Assembly (NCBI GenBank): GCA_000727475.1
Contig: KL647291.1
Location: 3,064,159 to 3,128,158 of the forward strand
DNA length: 64,000 bases
Source of the DNA: Sarcocystis neurona
Taxonomy: Eukaryota > Apicomplexa > Conoidasida > Eucoccidiorida > Sarcocystidae
Reading direction: 5' to 3'
Shown here: positions 36,065 to 47,100 of the stretch, one piece after another
Layout of the letters: each line of letters begins with the position of its first letter
Numbering within the stretch: the stretch's first letter is position 1
The notes under the pieces: model-generated
Seen by the model: the letters and a program-made list of their open reading frames with translations, nothing else
Told to the model about the DNA's origin: nothing
Database searches by the model: none
Program-made: the position numbers and the translations under genes

Positions 36065-36371
36065 GGTGCCGCACTGGCCGAAAATAGAGCAGAGGAGATG
36101 GTGGTGGCCTCTGCAGCACGTCGTCGAGCTGCGTCCTTGCCACATGGTGGAAGCGACGGTCTTTTCCTGCAGCTTCCTCTCTCCTTCCCAGCGTGCCTCT
36201 GCAGCTCTGTCGGCGGTGGGACGTCAGCGTATGGGAAGCTATTTTTTACGTGAACTTGCCACTATGTCTTCTCCGTTCTCTTCGGCATCTGTCTTTCTTT
36301 CTTTCTGGCCCATAACATTTGATAAATTAATGGATAAACAATCGCGTATCTCACTCAGGCAGCATATATAA
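36065..36371 (+). other. Possible plus-strand exon
   Basis: A plus frame with MSSPFSSASVFLSFWPITFD followed by KLMDKQSRIS and a stop at 36369-36371 looks less repetitive than its surroundings and could be a terminal or alternative exon. A competing frame over the same bases is also open (AENRAEEMVVASAARRRAAS). No splice site was settled. Confidence 0.25.
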
Positions 36372-37350
36372 AAAGACACGCCCACACACACATATATATA
36401 TATACACGGTATGATTATATATATGTATATATTTATAATGCATATGTTCACGCAGTACTCATATATATATATATATATGCATACGCAATATGTATCTATA
36501 TACAATATAAATATACCCAATTTTTATAATACCCAGTTTTATATGCATGTACAGTATACACATATATATACATTGTGTACAATGTCTATATATATGTATG
36601 TATACAACTATATATATACATACATACCATATATATACTATATATGTATATATATACACTGTATATGTGCATGTGTATATGTGTGTAGAGAGAGAGAAAG
36701 AGAAGTGTGAATATTGACGTTTTTTCGTCCTCTTGAACAGGTGCCCTTGTCTCTCTATCCAAATAGTCTGCCTGCACTTCCCCCCGCTTTCTTGCGTATA
36801 TATATATACATATATATGTATCTACGTATGTACGTATACGTAGAGAAATACAGTATCTATATGTGGATATATATATATATATAGTTAGAGAGATGGATGT
36901 ATCTTTCACAATATAATTCTGCGTAGGCACAGATAGAGAGAAACAGGAATATAGCTGTATGTGAATGTATGTGTGGGTACACATATATCGTTATGTATAT
37001 CTACATAGATGCAGAGAGACGTACATATATATATACACTTGTATATATTATATGCCGTACTCCATATGTGTGTATAAATCGATACAGCAACACACACGTA
37101 GAGAAAGAACAAGAGAAATACATATAGATGTATATATATATATATGTATATGGGTCCCGTAATACCTGTGTAGTAGCACGTGTATATATATTTAGTGAGA
37201 GAGAGAAGTATATATATGTATATGTAGGGAGCGAGATATCATTAATATACGTATGTATATGTATCTGTGTTGTAATATATGTACAAAGTGAGAGGAACAT
37301 ATTTATATATACATGGACAGATAGTGAGAGGAGTGTATATTTCTACGCAC
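36370..37350. repeat. TATATA/TATATG microsatellite region
   Basis: Nearly 1 kb of TATATA, TACATA and GTATAT units with GAGAGA patches (around 36690 and 37200). It ends just upstream of the acceptor TTGCAG at 37389-37394, so it appears to be the downstream part of an intron. Confidence 0.85.
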
Positions 37351-37394
37351 GTGTGTATGCTTGAATTGTACGATAATGTTGTGGGGTGTTGCAG

Positions 37395-38108
37395 CGAAGG
37401 TTGGAGATGTATAAGGAGGAGAATATACGTGCAGCTGCTGTTGCAAAGCGTGAAGAAGAAGCAGCAGCAGGTGCAGGAGAAAGAGGAAGTCATAGCAGCA
37501 GCAACAGAGGAAGAGGAGGAGGAGGCGAGGGAGAGGGGACTGCGGGCCACGATGGCAGGGAGAGGAGAGATGGACGTGAAGGCGACAGAGCAGCAACAGC
37601 AGCAACGGAGGCAGGAGGAGCAGAGCTGTACATTCACTTGCATTCGGAGGAGTTCTATGAGCTGCAGTGCAGCGGCAGAAACAGCGGCAGCAGCAGAAAC
37701 AGCAGCAGCCGAGGTGAGGAGAGCAGGGAAGGAGTCGGCTCGGCACCGGGTGGAGCGACAGCAGCAGCAGCAGCAGAAGCAAAACTGCGACAGACAACAG
37801 CGGCAGCCAAAGATCAAGAGAAAGGAGAGGATAAAGGCGAACAAGAGGAAGTAGAAGAAGAGGAAGAAAGAGACGAAAGAGACCACGCAGAGGAAGAACA
37901 GGAAGGAAGGCCCCCCCCGTGGTTTCGCCCGCCGACCTGCGTCTTTGAGTCCGAAGAGGAAGAGGAACAGCAGCTGCAGCAGGGCAGCAAACAGCCCAGC
38001 TCAGCAGCAGCAGCAGCAGAAACGAAGAAGTTGCCTCACGCGCCGTCCTTTTACGTCTGTCTTCATAGAGAAATTGTCCAACTCCTGCAGTTTCTTTCTA
38101 CCACGCCG
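37395..38108 (+). CDS. Poly(A) polymerase exon 1 of those found: acidic/Ala-rich N-terminal part and start of the catalytic domain
   Basis: It begins after the acceptor TTGCAG and is 714 bases long, phase 0 to phase 0. Sequence: a charged helix (RRLEMYKEENIRAAAVAKRE), Ser/Gly/Ala repeats, a segment ELYIHLHSEEFYELQCSG, a Glu-rich run near 37845-37900, and finally PSFYVCLHREIVQLLQFLST with TP at the donor (GTAATA). The last part corresponds to the LHEEI helix that opens the TRF4 catalytic domain. Confidence 0.8.
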
Positions 38109-41100
38109 GTAATAACGGGGACCGGGCACCAAAGCGTCTGCTGCTGCCTCATCTGCTGCTCTTCTTCTGCAGTTTCTTTTCTTTTTACTGCTGCGTCCTC
38201 TTCGTCTTCTGCGTCTCCTGCTGCTGTCCGTTTCTCTGCTGCTGTATCACTTTTGCCGCCCGTTCTCTTCTGCTGCTGCCTTCCTTGCGCTTCTTCCTCT
38301 CCTCGTCTCCTGCGTCTTAGAGTGCTGCTTCTAACTCTACTGCTGCCGTCCCTTCCTCTTCTTCCGCTGGCGTTCCTTCTTTTTCTTCCACTGCTGCTGT
38401 TGCGTCTTCTTTTGGTGCGTCTTGGCAACTGCTGCACTTCGCTGCTACGCTGCTGTTTCTCCCTCCTCTCGGTGTAGACGGACGCTTGGCTGTACGGCTG
38501 CTGCTGCCGTGCCGCTGCTGCTGCCTGCCGGCCTTTCGCAGCTGCTGGTTCGGCGTTCGCTGCTGCTGCCGCTTGTTTCCTCTTAACGCTTTTCTTCATG
38601 CGGTGATACGTCAGCTGCTGTGGCGGTGCCGTTACTGACCCCGCAGCTGCTCCGTCCCTCCTACTGCTGAAATTTCTCCCGCCAGAACTCCACGTGTATG
38701 CCTATGCCTGCTGATGGAAGGAGTTCTTCTTAAACGAACGGCCAACACCTGCAATATGAGAAATTCAACCGGTGACTATATTTCTTTATATTGATATTCA
38801 TGTATATCTCCGCGTATTTCTATGTACTTCCACGTGTACATATATATATATATATATGTGTAAAGATCTACGTATTTATGTGTGTGTGTGTGTGTACGTA
38901 TGTATGTATGTACGTACGTATGTACGTATGGACGTGTGTATGTGTATGTACGTATGTATGTGTATGTACGTATGTATGTGTATGTTCGTATGTATGTACG
39001 TACGTATGTATATATGTACGTATGTACGTATGTATGTGTATGTACGTATGTATGTGTGTTTGTGTAGGTATGTATGTGTAGGTATGTATGTGTATGTAGG
39101 TATGTGTATATATGTATGTGGATGCATGTATGTATATATGTATGTATGTATGTATGTGTGCGTGTGTGTGTATGTGTATGTACGTATGTATGTGTATGTA
39201 CGTATGTATGTATGTGTGTTTGTGTAGGTATGTATGTGTATGTAGGTATGTGTATGTGTGCACGTGTGTCTGTGTCTCTTTTTGTCTTTCTGTCTCCGTG
39301 TACATGCTGGGACTCTCCCTTGACGACACTTCTCTATATTTATCATTTTCTCTACTATTCCGGTAGACAGAACAAGAGACACAGAGAAAAAGTAAATCTT
39401 CCATATACTGATCTTCAGACTCTTCTATAGCTAAACCACTACACACACGTATATATACATATATGAGGGGTGTTCCCATTAATTTATATATATGTGTTCG
39501 AATGTATGTATATATATGTCTTTCTCTGCATATGTACATGTATATTCCTGTGTGTTTCGAAGTGTGTGTGTACGTAGATATGTATATGTCTGAATGTAGA
39601 CCTATACGTGATATATATACACCTATATGTATGTGTATATATGTGTTTATCTGTGTTCCTTCATATCTGTTTGTGTGTATACATATATGTCTAGGTAATA
39701 CATATATATGTATATGTATATTGTATATCTCTCTATATGCGTATATACATATACATATGTAGCTGTGTTTCTTCGTGTATATATATATATAGGTCTGCCG
39801 GTTTAGGTGATAATATACATCTATCTGTATGCATTTCAATATATATATAGAGAGAGATATATGTATATATTTATATGTTACTCCTTGCGTATATCTATAC
39901 ATATGTATCTATATTTATATATCTTGGAAATATATATAGATCTATATGTATGCATATATATATAGGTGTTTCTTATTGTCTCTCTCTATATATATATCTC
40001 AATATGTAGACGTGTTTATGTGTAGAGGTTAAGAGCTGTCTCTTTATGCGTGTGTCTGTATATATGTGTGCATACGTAGTGTATTTATTAGAAAAGAAGT
40101 TGAAGAAGAAAGTTCTGTTCTGCTGTTGCCTCGTTGTGAAAATTTAGGCAGAACGCTACAAAATGTTGACGGCCTTGACGAGACTGCGACTTGCTGCTTC
40201 TCTTTGCTTCCCCGGCTCCACCTGCAGGTGCGCCTCCTCCGCTTCCGGCTGCCTGTTCTTCACCTGCTACTGCCGCTTCTTCTGCTGCTGCTTCTCTTCT
40301 TCGGCTGCGGCAGCTGCTGCTGGCTTTGCTGCTGCGTCTGCTGCCAGTGCTGCTTCTCTTCTTCGGGTGCAGCAGCTGCTGCTCCCTCTGCTGCTGCTGC
40401 CTCTGCTGCCGCTGCCTCTGCTGCCGCTGCTGCTTTTCCGCTGCTGCTTTTCCGCTGCTGCTCCTCTTCTTTGGCTGTAGCTGCTGCAGTTTCTGCTGCT
40501 GCTGCCTCCGCTGCTGCCGCTTGCGGTGCTGCTTTTCTTCTTCGGCTGCAGCCGCTCCTGTCCCCGCTGCTGCTGCTGCCTCTTCTTTTGCTCTGATTTG
40601 TCGGTTGGCGCTGGTGCTCCTCTTCTTCGGTTGCAGCTGCTGCTGTTGGATGCTGCTGCTGTTGGATGCTGCTGCTGCTGCCTCTGCTGGTCCTTGGATG
40701 CTGCTGCTTTACCGCTACTGCTGTTACTGCCGCTGCTCCTTCTCAATTTGCTGCAGCGGCTTCTCCTGTCGCACGCTGCTTCTGCTGTTCCTTCTCCTTC
40801 TTCTTCTCATTTCGCGTACGGGGCAGCTCCCTTCACATGAATCCATATATATCTTTGTATGTACCCATACATTATACATGTGGAATACATATCCGCACAT
40901 ACGCACGCGTACGTACATACACGTGTACACGCATACATACATACATACATACATACATACATACATACGTACACACATACATACATACGTACATACATAC
41001 GTATGTACATACATCCATACACCCATACACACATAAATACCTATATACGTACGTATACATACATACATATATACATGTACACATACACACATGTATACAC

Positions 41101-44100
41101 ATGCATGCATACATACGTATGTACATACCTACATATACATGCGGATACACATACACACATGGATACATACATACACATACGTGTACACATACATATATAC
41201 ATATACATACATACATATACGTACATACATACATATACACATACATACGTATATACATTTACATACATGTATACACATATACATTCACACGTATACATGC
41301 ATGCATAGATAAATACATAGGTACATGTACGTACATACGTGTACACGTATGAACATAGGTATATACATATAAACATACATATATACACACAAACACACAT
41401 GTATACTTCCATATATATATTTGTGTATGGAACCACATGCATCTGTATTTTTGTCTTGGAGATATTCCCTTCTACCTGGACGTTGGTTCCCACATATGTA
41501 TTTGTGTGTGTGTGTCCTTCTCTCTGTCCCTTTCCCTTTTCTCAGTCTCTCTCTGTGTTTGTGCGTATCTTTTGGAAATACACGAACTTATCTTCGCCTT
41601 TTATACGGGGATGATTCAACGAGGCACGCGCATGCACGTAGCAGCAGGCACTTGTAGTGTGTGCTGCATCGAAATCTGAGACTGCTGTGCGCGTTGAGCT
41701 GTATACCTCGAAGCGCAGAAGGAAGCTGTGACGGACACTTCCCATGTATTTCTCCTTCTCCTTGGCATCGCTCCTGCCAGCATGTCTGTGGAGGGGAAGG
41801 GGAGAACTCTGGCGATTTGTTTTTGTGTCCTGCGTTCTGCCACCATTCCGCAGTTGCTTCGGAAGCGTCGCGACGGGACTGCTGCTGCCGGGCGGAGACG
41901 TGGATGTCTGCATATCGTTCGCCAAGCCGCTCTATTCTTCTTCTTCCTCGTTTTGTTGTGCTGCTGCTGATGCTTCCGTTGGTGCCGCCGCCGCCTCCTC
42001 CTCCTCCTCTTCTGACGCTTCTTACTCTGCGTCCCCTGGCCCTGCGGATGCTGTTGGAGGAGGAAGGCGGGGGACCGAGGACGAGCCTGCTGGTCTCCGC
42101 CCTGTTGCTTCGAAGTCTCCTACTATCTTGCCCGACGCTGCGTCTGAGAAGTAAGTTTCACGCAGCGTCAGCCGAGCAGGAACAGCAGCAGCAGGAACAG
42201 CAGCAGCAGGGTTCGCACAGCAAGACGGCAACAGAGGGCAACAGGCAACTCAAGCAGGAGAAACAGCAGGAGCAGCAAGAGCAGCAGGTGCAGCAGGAGC
42301 AGTAGGAGCAGTAGCTTTATGACGCAGACGGGAACATCATTTTTTGACAAACAGGCCAAGCCCAGGCTTCCCGCAGTTGCGGAGAAATGCGTGCCAGAAG
42401 TTTTCGTCTCTCTCTCTTTCTCTCGCTGTCTGATTTCTAAATTCCCCGTTGCTGCTGTTGCAGCTGGTGTTGCTGCTGCTGTTGCTGCTGTTGCTGCTGT
42501 GTATCTGCAACCCAGACGCGTGCGCGAACCGGCATTCAACGAGCCAGCAGCCTTCCCAGCAGCCAAAGTGGCACGCCGAGTGATCCTAGTAGCGGCAGCA
42601 GACGCGGTGGGGGGCAGGTCTTCTTCATCTATTTCCTCACTTTCTTCTTCTCCTCCTCCGTCTTCTCCGCCGTCGTCTTCTTCCTTTGCTGCAGCTGCCG
42701 CTGCTGCTTCTTCTTCTTCCTCCCCTCCCTCCTCTTCCGGCGCAGCGCCGTTCCCAGGCGCTCCCGCCACAGCAGCAGGGGAAGTTCCAGCAGAGACTAT
42801 TGCGCAGCTGTCGGTCTTGGCATGTGTGCTGCAGCAGCTGGGCGTCGCAGGGGCCGTCGAAGTCGTTGCAGCAGCACGAGTTCCGATCGTCAAATATGTA
42901 GACGCTGCCACAGGGATTCCCTTCGACGTTAGTCTCAACCAGAGCAGCAGCCTTCCTACCTCTCGCTTCGTGCGACGCATGGTAAAATTATCTTCTCCCC
43001 ACACACCGTCACAAGCAGCAGCGCAGGCACCCGCAACAGCAACGGCAGCAGCACGAGCAACACTAGACAGCAGCAATAGGGGGAGCGGTACCAAACAGCA
43101 GCAGCAGCAGAAGCAGGACTCCAGCAGCAGCTACAGGAGCATTAACACTACTACTCTTTACTACTGCAGTACCAGGAGCGGTACCACTACAGCAAAAGTA
43201 GCAGGAGGAGCGTTACGACTATTACTACTACAGCAGCAGGAGGAGCGTTACGACTATTACTACTACAGCAGCAGGAGGAGGAGCAATACTACTGCTATCA
43301 CTACGGCAGAAGCAGCAGGAGCGGTGTGCCGTGACAGGAGCAGCTACTGCTGTAGTCGTACTCGTGAACAGCACAGCAGCAGCAGCAAGACTCGTACCGC
43401 AGCAGGAGGAGGAGGACGAGTCTACCAGCGGCAGCATTTGAGCAGAGTAGAACGTGTGTACGCATGTCTCTGTACCGCAGACTTCCTGACGTTTTTTTTT
43501 TCATATTTGTCTCGTGTCCCCACTTTCTGCCTCAAGAAATGGATGGGGCACTTTCTTCTTCTCCACGGCAGCTTTTCCGGCAGCACGTCTCAGCCGATCT
43601 CTCCAGGAGAGACAAAGACACATTCATGGAGAAGCGCGAGCCCGTCCTTCTGTTTCTGTGTGTCTCTGTGTATCTGTGTGTGTCAGCAACTCCTAATGAG
43701 GTTTTCCAGGCCAGCAAATTCTACATATATATATATACACATACATGTTTCAATTCCACATGTACATATATATGTGTGTTTCTCTTCAGAAGTGGATATC
43801 TACGATAATATAATTGTTAATTTTAGAAATATATAAATTTATATGTGTGAAGACACGTGTGTGTAGAAGACGAGAGAGAGAAAAGCAGCTTCGTCTGCAG
43901 TTTTATGTCCACTTCCTTACATTTCTCCGTCCATCTCTGTCGACAGCTATTCTCTCGCATGCACATGTATAGCAAGTCTCACTTACGCCTACGTGACTCA
44001 TTTCTTGATATGCATATACCCATATATATATCTGTATATAGGCCTTCCTAGGCATTTATATATATACGTAGGAGGGTCTATATAGGTTTACGTGTATATA

Positions 44101-47100
44101 TATATATGAAGGTCCGCTAAATTTTTTTATATGCATGCATGCGTGTATATTTATAGTAGACACACCTGTGTCTGTAGAGAAGTATGACAGAGGAAGGATT
44201 TGCCTGCAGTCCGGCGATATGTATGATCTACGTTAAGAGCGTCACCTTTGTGTTTACAAGCGTATCTACATATTCATATATATGTACGCACATATTTCCA
44301 CGTGTATAAATATATATGTGTGTGCGTGTATATTAAGAGACAGAGAGGGAGACGGAGAAAAAGGAAGGCGAAAGCAGAGAGAGAAGGTCGCTCTTTTCGA
44401 TTTTTACAGGCTGCTTGTGTGTCGCGGTTTGTATATATACGAGCGCCTCTCGCGTCTGACTTGGCCACTCCCGTCTCGTTTCTTTTTTTCTTCTTCTTCT
44501 CTTCCCGAGTCTGCAGAGGAGTTTCTCTTCTTCTTTTCAGCTTTCTCTGTTTTCTTCTGCATGCAGACAGAGCCGCTGATTGCCCGCAGCCGCACCCGTG
44601 GGGGCGCGCAGTTGTCTTCGCGGCGGGCGCGCCGCATTCGCGACTGCATCCATTTTCCCCGTTTTTGGTTGTTTTTTGTGTTGGTGCTTCTTGCGGCAGT
44701 TTTACTCATTTTCCCCGTTTTTGGTTGTTTTTTGTGTTGGTGCTTCTTGCGGCAGTGATGCTCCTCCCCGTGTGTGGAAGACGGCGCGTTGCTCGGACCG
44801 TTGTTCCCTTCTATTCTTCTTCTTCCACGTCTTCCTCTTCTTCGTCTCCCTCCTCTTCGAGTTCCTTTTCTTCTTCTTCTACTACCTATTCGTCTTTCTC
44901 TTCTTCTTCTCACATTTCTTCATCTTCGTCTTCTCACTTCTCTTCTTGTTCGTCGTCGTCCTCTTCTTCCTGTCCCTCCTCTTTTCATCTTGTGGGGTGA
45001 CTACTTCCGTTGCTTGGCGCGCGTTGCGGGTGCTGCTGCTGCAGCTGCGGAAGTTCCCTCTCCTCCGCCCGTTGCTGCTGGTCGTCAAACTCTTCCTGAA
45101 GCTGGTAGGCCTCCGCACCACTCCCCTCGAGCCTTCCTTTCTATTCTTCTTCGTTTCCTTCTCCACTTCCACCCGCCCACTACCCCGTCGTCACAATGTC
45201 TTTCTTCTCTGTCTGTCTTGTCTCCTCCGTATCGTCTCCTCCGTACCGTCTCCTCCGTATCGTCTTCTTTATCTCATATCCTCTATCTCATATCCTCTGT
45301 ATCGTATCTTCTGTCCGCCTGTCTCGTCTCCCTCTGTCTCGCCTCCCTCTGTATCGCCTCCCTCTGTATCGAATCCCTCTGTATCGTATCCTCTGTATCG
45401 TCTCCCCTGTCCCCCTGTCTCGTCTCCCCTGTCCCCGTGTCTCGTCTGCGCTGTCCCCCTGTCTCGTCTGCGCTGTCCCCCTGTCCCACTCTCTGTGTGT
45501 GTCTCCCTGCCGCTGTGTCTCCGTCTCCCTCCGTGTGCCCCTCCGCGTCTCCGTGTCTCCGCACGACTCCCTGTCTCTGTCTCTTTTGTTCGGATGCCTG
45601 TCTCTACATGACGCTTCATCTTTTTATATCGGGAACTTTTGAGTGTGTGCGTGCAGGTTCTACACGTGGCTCTATCTATCTATCCACACATATGTGGACA
45701 TCTAGACATGGTTACGTATGCGTATATATATATGTGTATGGGTGTTTCTTCTGTATACACTTTCCTTTTGCGTGTGATCAAACCGGCGCATTTTGGCGTA
45801 GATTTCTCTTCCTTCTTCCACGCAGATATGCCCGTGTTTTTGCCCACCTCCCCGTCTCTCTCTTTTGCTCTCCTTTCCTCTCTCTTCTTTTTTCTTGGCC
45901 CTTTCTGTCCTCCTCCCTTTCTGTCTCTTTCCCGTCTCCCGTCTCTATACCTGCAAGCCGACCCCCGGCTTTCTCCGCGGAATCACGCAGTGCTTCTTCT
46001 CTGGAGGACACTCTCTGTGTCTCCCCGTCTCTTCTGGCGGAATCACCACGCGCGCTGTCTCTTCGTCGCTTTGCTTCCTGAGTCTCCCTCGCTCTTCCCT
46101 TTGTGTGTCGCGAGAAACTTCTCCTGGGGCGGCTGCTTGTCCTGTTCTTCTTCGTCTTCGTCTGCTATGTTGCAGAGAAATCTCTCAGAAACCTACAGCG
46201 GCGGCATCGGCAGCTACTTGCTGTTCACCATGGCCGTCCTGTTCTTTCAAACTTGGCCGCCGTCACATGCGCAGCAGCTGCAGCAGCACGTGCTACTCTC
46301 CCATGCACTGCTCGACTTCCTCTCCTTCTGGGGGCGCTTCTGGCACTACGCAGCCTGGGGCGGCTGGTAAGTTCTCCCACCTCGCCGCCAGCAGCTGCAG
46401 CAAAGGCGCCTCATGAAAAACGAGCAGCGGCAGCAGCACCTCAGGCAGCACCAGCAGCAGCGCCAACAGCAGCAGCAGTAGCGCACGAAAGGAGTCTCTG
46501 TATGCAACTATGTATATATGTATGTGTATACGTATGTGTGTATGTATTTGTGTATGTGTGTATGTGTATATCTGCGTATCTATGTATGTGTATGTGTGCA
46601 TGTATCTGTGTATGTACGTATATATGTATGGATGTGTGTATCTATGTATGTATAAATGTATGCATGTATGTATCTGCGAATGCGTGTATGTATGTGTGTG
46701 TGCGTATATATATATATATATATATGTATGTGTACATGTATCTATGTCTATGTGTGTGTATGTCTGGATGTATGTACATACTTCCGCTCTGTGTGTGTGT
46801 GTGGATAAATATGTACGCATGCGTGCCGTTGCCTGTGTGTATACGTCTTTATTCACGTACACACAGACGTGCAGCATGTGGAGCGCGACAGAAAGGAGAC
46901 AAAGATGGAGAGAAGATAATAGAGGGAAGACGGATACAGCAGCGACAGTCTAAGAGTCGCGCCAGGATGTGGTGTCTATACAGGGGACAGAGGCGCACTG
47001 CAGCTGAAGAGAAATGCGCACGTAGAAAAAGGGGAGCAGAAGAGACACCCCGCAGACGAGACAGAGACGGGACGGACCGCGGTTTAGCAGTCGCTGAAGA

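Noticed and set aside
38868..39902. 344-codon minus frame and several overlapping Tyr/Ile/His/Thr or Cys/Val/Met frames
   Set aside because: They are translations of TATATG/TGTATG arrays, open in many frames on both strands at once, and lie in an intron of the poly(A) polymerase gene.
40267..40746. Minus-strand Ala/Gln/Lys-rich protein in the CTG patch
   Set aside because: The EEEK-type units fall in different frames, and the patch lies inside an intron bounded by well-supported exons 2 and 3.
44248..45611. Several plus frames of 250-435 codons rich in Ser, Phe, Leu and Pro
   Set aside because: They are C/T-rich intron sequence. Only 45045-45104 inside them is supported as an exon.
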